A stretch of 64,000 nucleotides of DNA from Sphingomonas yabuuchiae (GTDB lineage Bacteria > Pseudomonadota > Alphaproteobacteria > Sphingomonadales > Sphingomonadaceae): the NCBI RefSeq assembly GCF_001477495.1, contig NZ_LDTF01000036.1, positions 27,572 to 91,571 of the forward strand. Direction: 5' to 3'. The translations under genes were made by a program, and so were the position numbers. The notes beneath the pieces were generated by a model, which had not been told where the DNA came from, searched no databases, and saw nothing but the letters and a program-made list of their open reading frames with translations. Of the stretch, positions 16,211 to 24,826 are shown one piece after another; position 1 is the stretch's first letter, and the number at the start of each line of letters is the position of its first letter.

Positions 16211-18088
16211 TCAGCGCACCGCGCCTGCCATGACGGCAGCCGCCGTCTGAGCCTCGCCGGGAAGCGTCAGGAATTTCCGTTCGGCCAGTTTGCGCGCTTC
16301 CGTCGCCGCAACGGGTTTGGAGAAGAGATAACCCTGGAGATGGCTGGCCCCCGCGACACGTAGCGCCTGCGCCTGGGACTCCGTCTCGACGCCTTCAGCA
16401 ATCACGCCCAGGCCCAGCGCCCGACCGAGATGGATGATGGAATGGACGATCGCCGCGGACTCGCGCTCGCGCCCCATGCCGTCTATGAAGCTGCGGTCGA
16501 TCTTCAGGCAGTCCAGCGCAAATTTGCGGATATTGTAGAGGCTGGAATAGCCTGTGCCGAAATCGTCGAGCGCGATACGAAAGCCCAGTGCCCGCAGTTC
16601 GCAAAGGGTCTGCGCGGCATGTTCCGCATCGTCGAAGATGGCCGTTTCGGTAATCTCGATCTGGACCCGCTGGGGCTCCACGCCCGCCCGCCGGACGCTC
16701 TCCATCACATGCCCGACGAAATGCGAGCGGCGGAACTGGATCGGGCTGAAATTCACCGAAACATATTGCCCCGGCCAATGCTGCAGCTCGGCCAGAGCAT
16801 GGTCGAGAATCCAGTCGCCCAGATCATGGATCAGGGTGCTTTCCTCAGCCAGCGGGATAAAGACGGCCGGGCTGATCGCCCCGCGTTCGGGCGTACTCCA
16901 GCGGACCAGCGCCTCGAATCCGACAATGTCCAGGCTGCTTCTGGCGACAATCGGCTGATAGGCCAGGCTCAGTTCGTCGCGGGCGATGGCCTGGCTCAGG
17001 CCCGCCTCGATCTCGCGGCGGACGCGAATGCCTTCGTCCATGCTGGCATCGAACACCCGGACCGTGCCGCGCCCCGAACGCTTGGCTTCGTTCAGCGCCA
17101 TGTCGGCCTGCCGGACGAGATCGGTGGGGTCCCGTTCCCCGCCCGGCTGACACATCACCAATCCGCACGATGCGCCGCAGCGGACCGCATGGCCCAGCAC
17201 GTTGAAGGTCGAGGCACAGGCCAAGACGATCCGGTCACACGCGACGACGGCTAGATCGATGTCTTCGGCGTCGAAGAAGATGCCGAACTCGTCGCCGCCC
17301 AGCCGGGCGAGCATCGCGCCCTCGGGCATGTTGGCCTGGATGGCCGTGCAAACCTCGCGGATCAATTCATCTCCGGCGAGATGACCGAGCGTGTCGTTGA
17401 CCAGCTTGAAGCGATCGAGATCGAGCATGGCGGTAACGAACCGACCGTCCCGACGCCCCCGCTCGGTCAGGCCACGCAGGAAGGCGACCCGGTTGGGCGC
17501 ATCGGTCAGGGCATCGTGCATGGCGATATGCATCGCCCGGCTTTCATTCGCCTCCAGTTCGGCGGTCTTTTCCTCCAGCGTCGCAACCTGTGTGGCCAGC
17601 AAGGCGCGGGCGGCGGCCAGTTCGCGATCATTGTCCCAGCGGTGGCACAGGGCATGCGCCATCTGCTGGACTTCGATTACCTCGAACGGTTTGGCGATGT
17701 AGAAGATCTTGTCGGCCGGACCCGCCACTTTGCCGATCTCGGCGGGGGTGAAATCGGAATAGCCCGTGACGATGACGATATGGATATCGGGGTCGAGGGC
17801 CCTAATACGCCGTGCGGTTTCGCGACCGTCGATCCCCGGCGGCATCCGTATGTCGATGAACGCGACCGCGAAAGGCGATCCGTCCGCCTTGGCTCGCTCG
17901 ACCGCGGCAACCGCCTCCAGGCCTTGGTGGCAATGATGCCGATCGAGCAGGAGGTCGTCTTCATCCTCGCTGGCTACCTCTCCGAACAGTTCGGTCGCCA
18001 TCGCGTCCAGCGTAACGTTCCGCCCCGAGAAGCACAGTTCATAGCTCTCGTGAACAGCCGGTTCGTCGTCGACGATCAGAATACGCAT
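16211..18088 (-). CDS. Response regulator with GGDEF and EAL domains
   Basis: A two-component regulator for cyclic-di-GMP. The REC domain (MRILIVDDEP, phosphoacceptor Asp in AFIDIRMPPG) carries an unusual insertion after the first helix. The GGDEF domain has an intact ARLGGDEFG loop. The EAL domain retains FEALVRW, VNFSP, ITETA, DDFGTGYSS, KIDRSF and EGVET, so both synthesis and hydrolysis of c-di-GMP look possible. ATG 18088 (625 residues) places the REC strand at the start; ATG 18109 would add seven residues. It is followed by the histidine kinase gene, and the two form an operon that probably controls motility or biofilm behaviour. Confidence 0.92.
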   Translation of the reverse strand: MRILIVDDEPAVHESYELCFSGRNVTLDAMATELFGEVASEDEDDLLLDRHHCHQGLEAVAAVERAKADGSPFAVAFIDIRMPPGIDGRETARRIRALDPDIHIVIVTGYSDFTPAEIGKVAGPADKIFYIAKPFEVIEVQQMAHALCHRWDNDRELAAARALLATQVATLEEKTAELEANESRAMHIAMHDALTDAPNRVAFLRGLTERGRRDGRFVTAMLDLDRFKLVNDTLGHLAGDELIREVCTAIQANMPEGAMLARLGGDEFGIFFDAEDIDLAVVACDRIVLACASTFNVLGHAVRCGASCGLVMCQPGGERDPTDLVRQADMALNEAKRSGRGTVRVFDASMDEGIRVRREIEAGLSQAIARDELSLAYQPIVARSSLDIVGFEALVRWSTPERGAISPAVFIPLAEESTLIHDLGDWILDHALAELQHWPGQYVSVNFSPIQFRRSHFVGHVMESVRRAGVEPQRVQIEITETAIFDDAEHAAQTLCELRALGFRIALDDFGTGYSSLYNIRKFALDCLKIDRSFIDGMGRERESAAIVHSIIHLGRALGLGVIAEGVETESQAQALRVAGASHLQGYLFSKPVAATEARKLAERKFLTLPGEAQTAAAVMAGAVR

Positions 18089-18166
18089 CCGGCTACCACC
18101 CGTCTTCATTACTCAGCACGACGACAGACGGTAACCGGATACGCTTAATGTGACGTAAATGGTCAG

Positions 18167-19990
18167 TTATTCGACCGTAACGCTCTTGGCCAGATTGCGG
18201 GGCTGGTCGACATCGGTACCCTTGGCGACGGCGACATGATAGGCGAGCAGCTGCACCGGCACCGCATAGACGATCGGCGCGATCAGCGGGTGGACCTTCG
18301 GCATGGTGATGGTGGCGATGCAGCCATCGCCCGCCGCTTCGATCCCGTCATAGTCGGAGATCAGGATCACCTTGCCGCCGCGCGCCTGAACCTCCTGCAT
18401 GTTCGACACCGTCTTTTCGAACAGCGGGCCGGAGGGCGCGATGACGATGACGGGGACATGCTCGTCGATCAGCGCGATGGGGCCGTGCTTCATCTCGCCC
18501 GCCGCATAACCTTCGGCATGGATGTAGCTGATTTCCTTCAGCTTCAGTGCGCCTTCGAGCGCCAGCGGATAGTCGGTGCCACGTCCCAGGTAGAGGACGT
18601 CGCGTGCGCCAGCGACGGCACCCGCCATGCCCTCGATCGCTTCGTCATAGGCCAGCGCGCCGTTAATCGCGGCGGGCGCTTCGGCCAGGTGACGAACGAT
18701 CTGCTTTTCCTCGTCGGCCGACAGCCGTCCCTTGGCCTTCGCCAGATTGGCGGCGAGGGCGGCCAGCACGCTCAGCTGGCAGGTGAAGGCCTTGGTCGAG
18801 GCGACACCGATCTCCGGCCCGGCATGGGTCGGCAGCAGCAGATCGGCCTCACGTGCCATCGAACTGGTGGGCACGTTGACCACCGCCGCGATCGTCTGGC
18901 CCTCGTTCTTGGCGTGGCGAAGGGCCGCCAGCGTATCGGCGGTCTCACCCGACTGGCTGATGACGATCATCAACCCGCCCGGCTCCATGACGGGCGCGCG
19001 GTAGCGGAATTCGGACGCGACATCCAGGTCGACCGGCACGCGGGCGAATTGCTCGAACCAGTATTTGGCGACCATGCCCGCATAGAAGCTGGTGCCGCAG
19101 GCGACGATGGTCACGCGCTTGATGCCCGACAGGTCGAAGTCCGGAATGGGCAGCGCGACCTTGCCTTCCAGCCGCTGGAGATACGAGCGCAGCGTCTGAG
19201 CGACGACGATCGGCTGCTCGTAGATTTCCTTCTGCATGAAGTGGCGATGATTGCCCTTGTCGATCAGCGCGCCGGTGACGCCCGACAGGGTAATGGGCCG
19301 GTCGACGGGGGTGTTGTCACGGTCATAGACCTGAGCGCCGTCGCGTGTGCAGACCACCCAGTCGCCCTCGTCGAGATAGGCGATACGCTGGGTCAGGGGC
19401 GCCAGCGCCAGCGCATCCGACCCCAGATAGGTCTCGTCATCGCCGTAACCGACCACCAGCGGCGAGCCGAGCCGCGCGCCGATCAGCATGTCGGGCTGGT
19501 CGCGGAACAGGATGGCGAGCGCGAAGGCCCCGTGCAGCCGCGGCAGCACCTCCCGAACGGCGGCAACGGGGTCGAGACCCTGCTCCACCTTTTCGCTGAC
19601 CAGATGCGCCACGACCTCGGTGTCGGTTTCGCTGGTGAACACCCGGCCGCGCCCGATCAGTTCGTCGCGCAAGGCCTTGAAATTCTCGATGATACCGTTG
19701 TGTACGACCGCGACGTGATCGGTCGCATGGGGGTGCGCGTTGTTGGTCGTCGGGCCACCATGCGTCGCCCAACGGGTATGCGCGATGCCGATGGAGCCGG
19801 GCAGCGGATGCGCCGCCAGTTCCTTGGCCAGATTGACCAGCTTGCCCGACGCGCGGCGGCGCTCGATCTCGCCCTGGTCGATCGTCGCGATGCCCGCCGA
19901 GTCATAGCCCCGATATTCCAGGCGACGCAGCCCGTCGAGCAGCCGCTCGGCCACGTCGTCTCCGCCCAGAATTCCTACGATACCGCACAT
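18167..19990 (-). CDS. glmS: Glutamine--fructose-6-phosphate aminotransferase
   Basis: A 607-residue GlmS that makes glucosamine-6-phosphate from fructose-6-phosphate and glutamine, the first step to UDP-GlcNAc for peptidoglycan and lipopolysaccharide. The N-terminal Ntn glutaminase begins MCGIVGILGG with Cys2 as nucleophile. Two SIS isomerase domains follow (CGTSFYAGM, SQSGETADT, GRGTDYPLALEGALKLKEISY). The C-terminus ends in KSVTVE, as is usual. It lies directly downstream of glmU (19 bases), and the two are likely one transcript. No glmS ribozyme is seen or expected in this group. Confidence 0.97.
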   Translation of the reverse strand: MCGIVGILGGDDVAERLLDGLRRLEYRGYDSAGIATIDQGEIERRRASGKLVNLAKELAAHPLPGSIGIAHTRWATHGGPTTNNAHPHATDHVAVVHNGIIENFKALRDELIGRGRVFTSETDTEVVAHLVSEKVEQGLDPVAAVREVLPRLHGAFALAILFRDQPDMLIGARLGSPLVVGYGDDETYLGSDALALAPLTQRIAYLDEGDWVVCTRDGAQVYDRDNTPVDRPITLSGVTGALIDKGNHRHFMQKEIYEQPIVVAQTLRSYLQRLEGKVALPIPDFDLSGIKRVTIVACGTSFYAGMVAKYWFEQFARVPVDLDVASEFRYRAPVMEPGGLMIVISQSGETADTLAALRHAKNEGQTIAAVVNVPTSSMAREADLLLPTHAGPEIGVASTKAFTCQLSVLAALAANLAKAKGRLSADEEKQIVRHLAEAPAAINGALAYDEAIEGMAGAVAGARDVLYLGRGTDYPLALEGALKLKEISYIHAEGYAAGEMKHGPIALIDEHVPVIVIAPSGPLFEKTVSNMQEVQARGGKVILISDYDGIEAAGDGCIATITMPKVHPLIAPIVYAVPVQLLAYHVAVAKGTDVDQPRNLAKSVTVE

Positions 19991-20009
19991 AAGCTACTTA
20001 CTCCCCAGC

Positions 20010-21362
20010 CTATTTCGCGGCCTTTTTGGCCGTCATCATGTCTCTGAAACGTTTGGCCCAACCGGCCTTGGTCTGCCGCTCGGCCCGGATGAGGGCAAGG
20101 GCATCGGGCTCCACGTCGCTCGTCAGGACCGATCCCGCCCCGACGATCGCGCCCGCACCGATCGTGACGGGCGCGACCAATGACGAGTTCGAGCCGACAA
20201 AGGCCCCATCGCCGATCACGGTTTTATACTTCAGGAAGCCGTCATAATTGCAGGTGATGGTGCCCGCGCCGATATTGGCCCCCGCGCCCACTTCGGCATC
20301 GCCCAGATAGGTCAGATGATTGGCCTTGGCGCCAGGGCCGAGCACGGCCTTCTTCATCTCGACGAAATTGCCGACCCGAGCCCCCTCGCGCACATCGGCC
20401 CCGGGACGAAGGCGCGCATAGGGGCCGATATCCGCGCCGGTGGCGACGGTCGCGCCCTCCAGATGGCTGAAGGCGTGGATGGTCACGCCGTCTGCGACAT
20501 GCACCCCGGGACCGAACACCACATGCGGCTCGATCACCACATCGCGACCCAGCCGGGTATCGTGCGAGAACCAGACCGTCTCGGGGGCGATGAGCGTCGC
20601 GCCGTCAGCCATCGCACGGGCACGACGACGGATCTGCCAGTCGCCCTCGACCACCGCCAATTCCGCACGGCTGTTGACGCCCGCGACCTCGCCCGCGCCC
20701 GTTTCAATGACGGCCGAGTAACGCCCATCGGCAGCGGCCAGCATGACGATATCGGGCAGGTAATATTCGCCCGCCGCATTGTCGTTGCCGACCCGGTCAA
20801 GCAGACCGAACAAGTCCGTCGAACGGACAGCCATCAACCCGGAATTGCAGAGGGTTACGGCGCGCTCTTCAGGATCGGCATCCTTGAACTCGACCATGCG
20901 CGCGATCCGGCCGCTCTGATCGGCAATCACCCGACCATACGCCGCAGGATCGTCAGGACGGAACCCCAGCACCACCGCCGCCGGCGCATCCGCTTCGCCC
21001 AGCCGGTCGATCATCGCGCGCATCGTCCGTGTCTCGACCAGCGGAACGTCGCCGTAGAGGATCAGCACATCGCCATCAAAACCGGCCAGCGCGTCGCGCG
21101 CCTTGGCGACCGCATGACCGGTGCCAAGCTGTTCGGCCTGCAGCGCGGTGGCGACGCCGAGCGGGGCAACCGCAGCCTCAACCTGCTCGCGCCCGGCCCC
21201 CGTCACCACGACCATGCGTTCGGGCGACAACGCCTTCACGCTATCGATCAGGTGAAGCAGCATCGGCCGCCCGGCAATGGGGTGGAGGACCTTGTGAAGG
21301 TCGGACTTCATGCGGGTGCCCTTGCCCGCGGCGAGGATGATGGCGGCGATCGGTCTCGTCAT
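20010..21362 (-). CDS. glmU: Bifunctional GlcNAc-1-P uridyltransferase / GlcN-1-P acetyltransferase
   Basis: A 450-residue GlmU that acetylates glucosamine-1-phosphate and then joins UMP to give UDP-GlcNAc. The N-terminal pyrophosphorylase has LAAGKGTRMKSDLHKVLHP. The C-terminal half is a left-handed beta-helix of hexapeptide repeats with the acetyltransferase signature (RLRPGADVREGARVGNFVE) and the tail found in this family. ATG 21362 (MTRPIAAIIL) was chosen; an upstream ATG at 21413 adds sequence without homology. It is transcribed with glmS and diverges from gph across 62 bp. Confidence 0.97.
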   Translation of the reverse strand: MTRPIAAIILAAGKGTRMKSDLHKVLHPIAGRPMLLHLIDSVKALSPERMVVVTGAGREQVEAAVAPLGVATALQAEQLGTGHAVAKARDALAGFDGDVLILYGDVPLVETRTMRAMIDRLGEADAPAAVVLGFRPDDPAAYGRVIADQSGRIARMVEFKDADPEERAVTLCNSGLMAVRSTDLFGLLDRVGNDNAAGEYYLPDIVMLAAADGRYSAVIETGAGEVAGVNSRAELAVVEGDWQIRRRARAMADGATLIAPETVWFSHDTRLGRDVVIEPHVVFGPGVHVADGVTIHAFSHLEGATVATGADIGPYARLRPGADVREGARVGNFVEMKKAVLGPGAKANHLTYLGDAEVGAGANIGAGTITCNYDGFLKYKTVIGDGAFVGSNSSLVAPVTIGAGAIVGAGSVLTSDVEPDALALIRAERQTKAGWAKRFRDMMTAKKAAK

Positions 21363-21424
21363 GACGGTTGCGCCTGCCATGGATTTTCGGTCAAGGCCAG
21401 TCGGAGACTGCACCGGGACCGAAC

Positions 21425-22117
21425 ATGGACGTCAATTCATCGCGTGGTTTTCCCTTCGCCATCGTCGGCTTCGACCTGGACGGCACGCTGCTGGATACCA
21501 GCGGCGATCTGACCGCCGCCGTCAACCACGCACTGGGCTCGATCGGCCGTGCGCCGCTGAGCGCCGAGGCCGTCAAGCCGATGATCGGCGGCGGCGCCCG
21601 CGCGATGCTGCAGCATGGGCTGGACGCGACCGGCGGCCATGATGCCGACACGCTCGATCGGCTGCACCGCCTGCTGCTCGAATATTATGAGGCCCATCTG
21701 GCGGTACATACCGTGCCTTTTCCCGGCGCGATCGAGGCGCTGGATGCACTGGCGGCGCGCGGCGTGACGCTGGGCATCATGACCAACAAGCTGGAGCGAT
21801 TTGCTCGGGCGATCCTTGACGCCCTAGACCTGACCGGCCGCTTCGCCTCGATCATCGGCGGCGATACGCTGGGCATCGCGAAGCCCTCCCCCAGGCCGAT
21901 CCTGGCGCTGGTCGAGCAATGCGGAGGCGGCAGGGCGGCGTTCGTCGGCGACTCCATCTTCGATGTTCAGGCGGCGCGTGCGGCAGGGCTGCCGGTCATC
22001 GCCTGCTCCTTCGGGTTCCTCAGCCAGCCGGTCGAAGCCCTGGGGGGCGACGCGATCATCGACAGCTATGCCGAGCTTATCCCAACCCTGACGCGGCTTT
22101 CCCTTTCCGCCATTTGA
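21425..22117 (+). CDS. gph: Phosphoglycolate phosphatase (HAD family)
   Basis: A 230-residue HAD hydrolase that removes phosphate from 2-phosphoglycolate, a product of DNA repair and other reactions. Motif I is FDLDGTLLDTS, the cap follows, motif II/III includes TNKLERFA, and motif IV is GDSIFDVQAARAAG. ATG 21425 (MDVNSSRGF) is the natural start; upstream codons in frame are shadow sequence. The last 41 bases overlap the 3' end of the convergent nucleotidyltransferase gene. Assignment to Gph rather than another HAD phosphatase is by overall resemblance. Confidence 0.85.
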   Translation: MDVNSSRGFPFAIVGFDLDGTLLDTSGDLTAAVNHALGSIGRAPLSAEAVKPMIGGGARAMLQHGLDATGGHDADTLDRLHRLLLEYYEAHLAVHTVPFPGAIEALDALAARGVTLGIMTNKLERFARAILDALDLTGRFASIIGGDTLGIAKPSPRPILALVEQCGGGRAAFVGDSIFDVQAARAAGLPVIACSFGFLSQPVEALGGDAIIDSYAELIPTLTRLSLSAI

Positions 22118-23093
22118 TCCACAAATGCCGGATGAGCATCGGCAGCGGCATTCGAATGAGGTGGGAGCGGATGTAAAAGACCGCCCGCAACGTCTTGTGC
22201 CGCTCCCGTCCCCATTCGTCGCGCGCCATCATGCGGCGTCGGTAAAGGCGATCGATCATGGTCAACCTTTGCCACCGGGGAGGAACGGTCGTGCCATAAA
22301 CCGCGTGCGTCAGACGCAGTGCACGATCGACGGCGGACGAAAGGCCATGACGCGCCGCCCGCGCCTTCAGCCCCTCCATGCCCCGCTCTTCGATCAGCGC
22401 ATGGATATCCCACAGATTGCGGAGCCCACCGGCCAATTCGCCATCGGCGAACAGATGCGCCGCCGCATGAACGATCATGTCCGTATGGCACAGCACCGCC
22501 AACCCGCCCTCCAGCACCTCGGCATCGACGATCAGCGCCTGCGCATCCGGTGTGGGCCTCGCCGTCAGCGGCAGGATGGTGTGATGCACATCGACCATCC
22601 GCCCCCGCTCGCCATGGACCAGCGGAGGAAGTTCGTGCATCCATTGGCGATAATAGAGATCGTCATAGGGATCGGATTTCATCCACTCCCACCCGGCATC
22701 GACCAGCAGCTTCTCGGCATGGTCGAGCAGCTTGCGTGGAAGCAGGATATCGCAGTCGCCGATGCCCCGGCCTTGCCCCGCCGCCAGCCCCGCGGCGACG
22801 AGGGCGGTGCCTTTCAGCAGGATGACCGGATGCCCCAGGGGCCGGAGTGCCAGTGCGACCCGGTTCGCCTCCCAAAGCGCCGTCCGTCGCGCTTCGTCGG
22901 CATCGATCCGCGCCTCCGCCAGCGCGCCCGCGACCAAGTCGGGCAGGGCAAGTCCCGCCAGCCGATGGGCCAGCGTTCCCGCCAGCGTCTCGGCCCTCGC
23001 AACCGCCAGCACCTCGGTCCAATGCGCTGGATCGACCGCATCAGCCCGCTCGGGGTCCCGCAGCAGCGCGACCAGCGTCTGGACCGCGCTCAC
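22077..23093 (-). CDS. Nucleotidyltransferase family protein of HPr-rel-A set
   Basis: A 338-residue protein of the NTP_transf_5 type. The probable active site is ILLKGTALVAAGLA followed by GIGDCDILLPRK, where the Asp pair would bind metal. Such proteins occur with PqqD-like chaperones and HprK-like kinases in sphingomonads. GTG 23093 was chosen because it overlaps the HprK-like stop (GTGA) and has GGGAGG four bases upstream. The modified target is unknown. Its 3' end overlaps gph by 41 bases tail to tail. Confidence 0.8.
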   Translation of the reverse strand: MSAVQTLVALLRDPERADAVDPAHWTEVLAVARAETLAGTLAHRLAGLALPDLVAGALAEARIDADEARRTALWEANRVALALRPLGHPVILLKGTALVAAGLAAGQGRGIGDCDILLPRKLLDHAEKLLVDAGWEWMKSDPYDDLYYRQWMHELPPLVHGERGRMVDVHHTILPLTARPTPDAQALIVDAEVLEGGLAVLCHTDMIVHAAAHLFADGELAGGLRNLWDIHALIEERGMEGLKARAARHGLSSAVDRALRLTHAVYGTTVPPRWQRLTMIDRLYRRRMMARDEWGRERHKTLRAVFYIRSHLIRMPLPMLIRHLWIKWRKGKAASGLG

Positions 23094-23935
23094 AGCGCCT
23101 CCCAAAGGGCTTCGACGGCGGCGACACCGGCTTCGCCGTCGGGATAGTCCAGCGCGACCGCCGGAACCTGCGCACGCAGACGGGTCAGCGCCTGGAACCC
23201 CGACTCCCCCATCGCGACATAATTGGTCGACGCCTGGGTCAGGCGCATAAAGGTTTCGGTCGGCGCAAGGCCAGTCAGGGCAGCGGGAAAACCGAAGCGC
23301 GGGAAGATAAGCAGCGCAGGCTTCGCAGGCTGATCCATCGCCGCGATCGCGGCGGCAGGGGGCGCGACGTGGCGCACGTCACCCTTGGGCGTGCCCGTCA
23401 GCAGCGGGCCGACGCGATAGCCTTCGGGAATGAGCGATAGGCTCTCATTCTTCAGGCTGACCGGACGAGGAAAGGGATGCGCCAGGCCCGTGTCCGGATC
23501 GATCATGGCGAACTCGTCACCCAGGAAGCGCCAGCCCCGTTGCGACAGCATCAGCGCCAGCGTCGACTTGCCCGCCCCCGATACGCCGCTCATCAGGATC
23601 GCCCGATCGCCACGCGCGACCACCGCAGCATGGAGCAGCAGATGACGGCGATGGCCGAGCGCAACCTGCAGGTTCATGCCCATCTCGGCCGCCAGCAACC
23701 CCTGCGCGAGCGGCAAGGGCGACGCGTCGGCCAGCCAATAATCCCCCGCCACCCGAACGGACGGCCGCACCCAGCGCCGCCAGGGCGATATAGCCTCCAA
23801 CCGAACGCTGTAATCGGCGAATGCGGGGCGCGGATAGTCGCGATACAGCGCATCCAGCGCCGCGATCAGCGCATGCCAGTCCGATCCGATCCGGAAACCG
23901 ACCGGCCCGACCCGCAAGGTGATCCGATGCCTCAC
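23090..23935 (-). CDS. HprK-related kinase A
   Basis: A 281-residue protein resembling the catalytic domain of HPr kinase/phosphorylase. The P-loop (MSGVSGAGKSTLALML) and a following GDEFAMID acidic motif are readable. True HprK phosphorylates HPr. This variant belongs to the HPr-rel-A set, whose substrate is not known. Start GTG 23935 overlaps the stop of the PqqD-like gene (GTGA), and its own stop overlaps the GTG of the nucleotidyltransferase, so translation is chained. No membrane segment is seen. Confidence 0.9.
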   Translation of the reverse strand: MRHRITLRVGPVGFRIGSDWHALIAALDALYRDYPRPAFADYSVRLEAISPWRRWVRPSVRVAGDYWLADASPLPLAQGLLAAEMGMNLQVALGHRRHLLLHAAVVARGDRAILMSGVSGAGKSTLALMLSQRGWRFLGDEFAMIDPDTGLAHPFPRPVSLKNESLSLIPEGYRVGPLLTGTPKGDVRHVAPPAAAIAAMDQPAKPALLIFPRFGFPAALTGLAPTETFMRLTQASTNYVAMGESGFQALTRLRAQVPAVALDYPDGEAGVAAVEALWEAL

Positions 23936-24210
23936 ACCCGCTCGACCAACCCGGCCGCCTCCAGTTCGGCCAGACGAGCCTGCAGCACCGCCGAACCGTC
24001 TGCGTCAGCCAGGTCGTAAGTCTGCGCCAGTCGCGCGAGCAACGCGCCCATATCCAATGCTTCATCCGCCAGCGCCTCCAGTATCTGCGGCGCCGGTTCG
24101 TTCAGCAAATGGGTCACGCCGGAGGGGCGATGGAAAACGGCCGTGAACATATCCAGCGGCTCGACGATCAAGAGCGACGCCGCCGCCGCGCGGTAGCGCG
24201 GACCGGCCAC
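23932..24210 (-). CDS. PqqD-family peptide chaperone, HPr-rel-A system
   Basis: A 92-residue protein with a GTG start at 24210. The PqqD-like winged-helix fold is suggested by the strand-rich N-terminus (FHRPSGVTHLLNEPAPQIL) and C-terminal helices (LQARLAELEAAGLVERV). PqqD domains bind precursor peptides and hand them to a modifying enzyme, which makes the 155-residue protein encoded four bases upstream a candidate substrate. It overlaps the HprK-like gene by four bases. Confidence 0.88.
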   Translation of the reverse strand: MAGPRYRAAAASLLIVEPLDMFTAVFHRPSGVTHLLNEPAPQILEALADEALDMGALLARLAQTYDLADADGSAVLQARLAELEAAGLVERV

Positions 24211-24214
24211 CGGA

Positions 24215-24682
24215 TCAGGTCCTGGGGTTCTGGACGGACAGGAAACAGGTATAGCCGCTCTGGCCGCCGCTCAGCTTCTTGATATATTTGAGATAGGCGT
24301 CGTTGGAATAATAGGTGGTGCCGGGTAGCGACATGCCCCTGTAGAGGGCATTGCGCACTTCCTCGCCGGTAAAGGGGCGTGGCGGCGGGGGATAAGGCCC
24401 GCCGAACAGCGCCCCCGCCGCGCCCAGCGGACCGGGATTGACGACATTGCCATTCCTGTCGATGTACTTCCCCGCATCGCCCGGACCGGGCACCGGAATC
24501 TGACAGTTCAGCACCGATGCCGTCGTCTGGGCCAGCGCCGGGCGGACGGCGATGACCGTGCTCGCCCCGACCGCACCCAGCATCAGCGTCCGGCGGCTGG
24601 TCACGCTGGAGGCAGGCGCATCGCCCTGCGCGTCGGGCGCAAAGGCCGATGCGGGAGCGGGATCGGAGGGCGTGTCGTCCAT
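24215..24682 (-). CDS. Exported protein with Tat-like leader, HPr-rel-A locus
   Basis: A 155-residue protein (ATG 24682, GGGAG about eleven bases upstream). After an acidic, Ala/Pro-rich stretch comes SRRTLMLGAVGASTVIAV...ALAQ, a twin-arginine-like signal with a cleavage-like ALA-Q end near residue 52. The mature part has two Cys, a Pro-rich segment (GGPYPPPPRPFTGEE) and ends YTCFLSVQNPRT. No enzyme family was recognised. Its position as first gene of the PqqD/HprK-like/nucleotidyltransferase run makes it the best candidate for the modified substrate of that set; this is inference. Confidence 0.7.
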   Translation of the reverse strand: MDDTPSDPAPASAFAPDAQGDAPASSVTSRRTLMLGAVGASTVIAVRPALAQTTASVLNCQIPVPGPGDAGKYIDRNGNVVNPGPLGAAGALFGGPYPPPPRPFTGEEVRNALYRGMSLPGTTYYSNDAYLKYIKKLSGGQSGYTCFLSVQNPRT

Positions 24683-24826
24683 GACGAAGCGATCTCCCAT
24701 ATTCGTCGGTCCGCGACAAGAACCTGCGCAAGTGCAGTCGCTTCCCAAAACTGGAAGCCGGGTCCGTGCCGGTCCGCCGTTCAGCGGTGGAGACAGGGCG
24801 CGCGTGCGCCGCTACATCGACACGTC

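Noticed and set aside
19991..20009. glmS ribozyme or riboswitch
   Set aside because: Only 19 bases separate glmU and glmS, too short for such an RNA, and that ribozyme is a feature of Gram-positive bacteria.
18236..20047. 603-codon plus-strand frame
   Set aside because: Antisense shadow of glmS; low-complexity His/Arg/Asp composition typical of a reversed frame.
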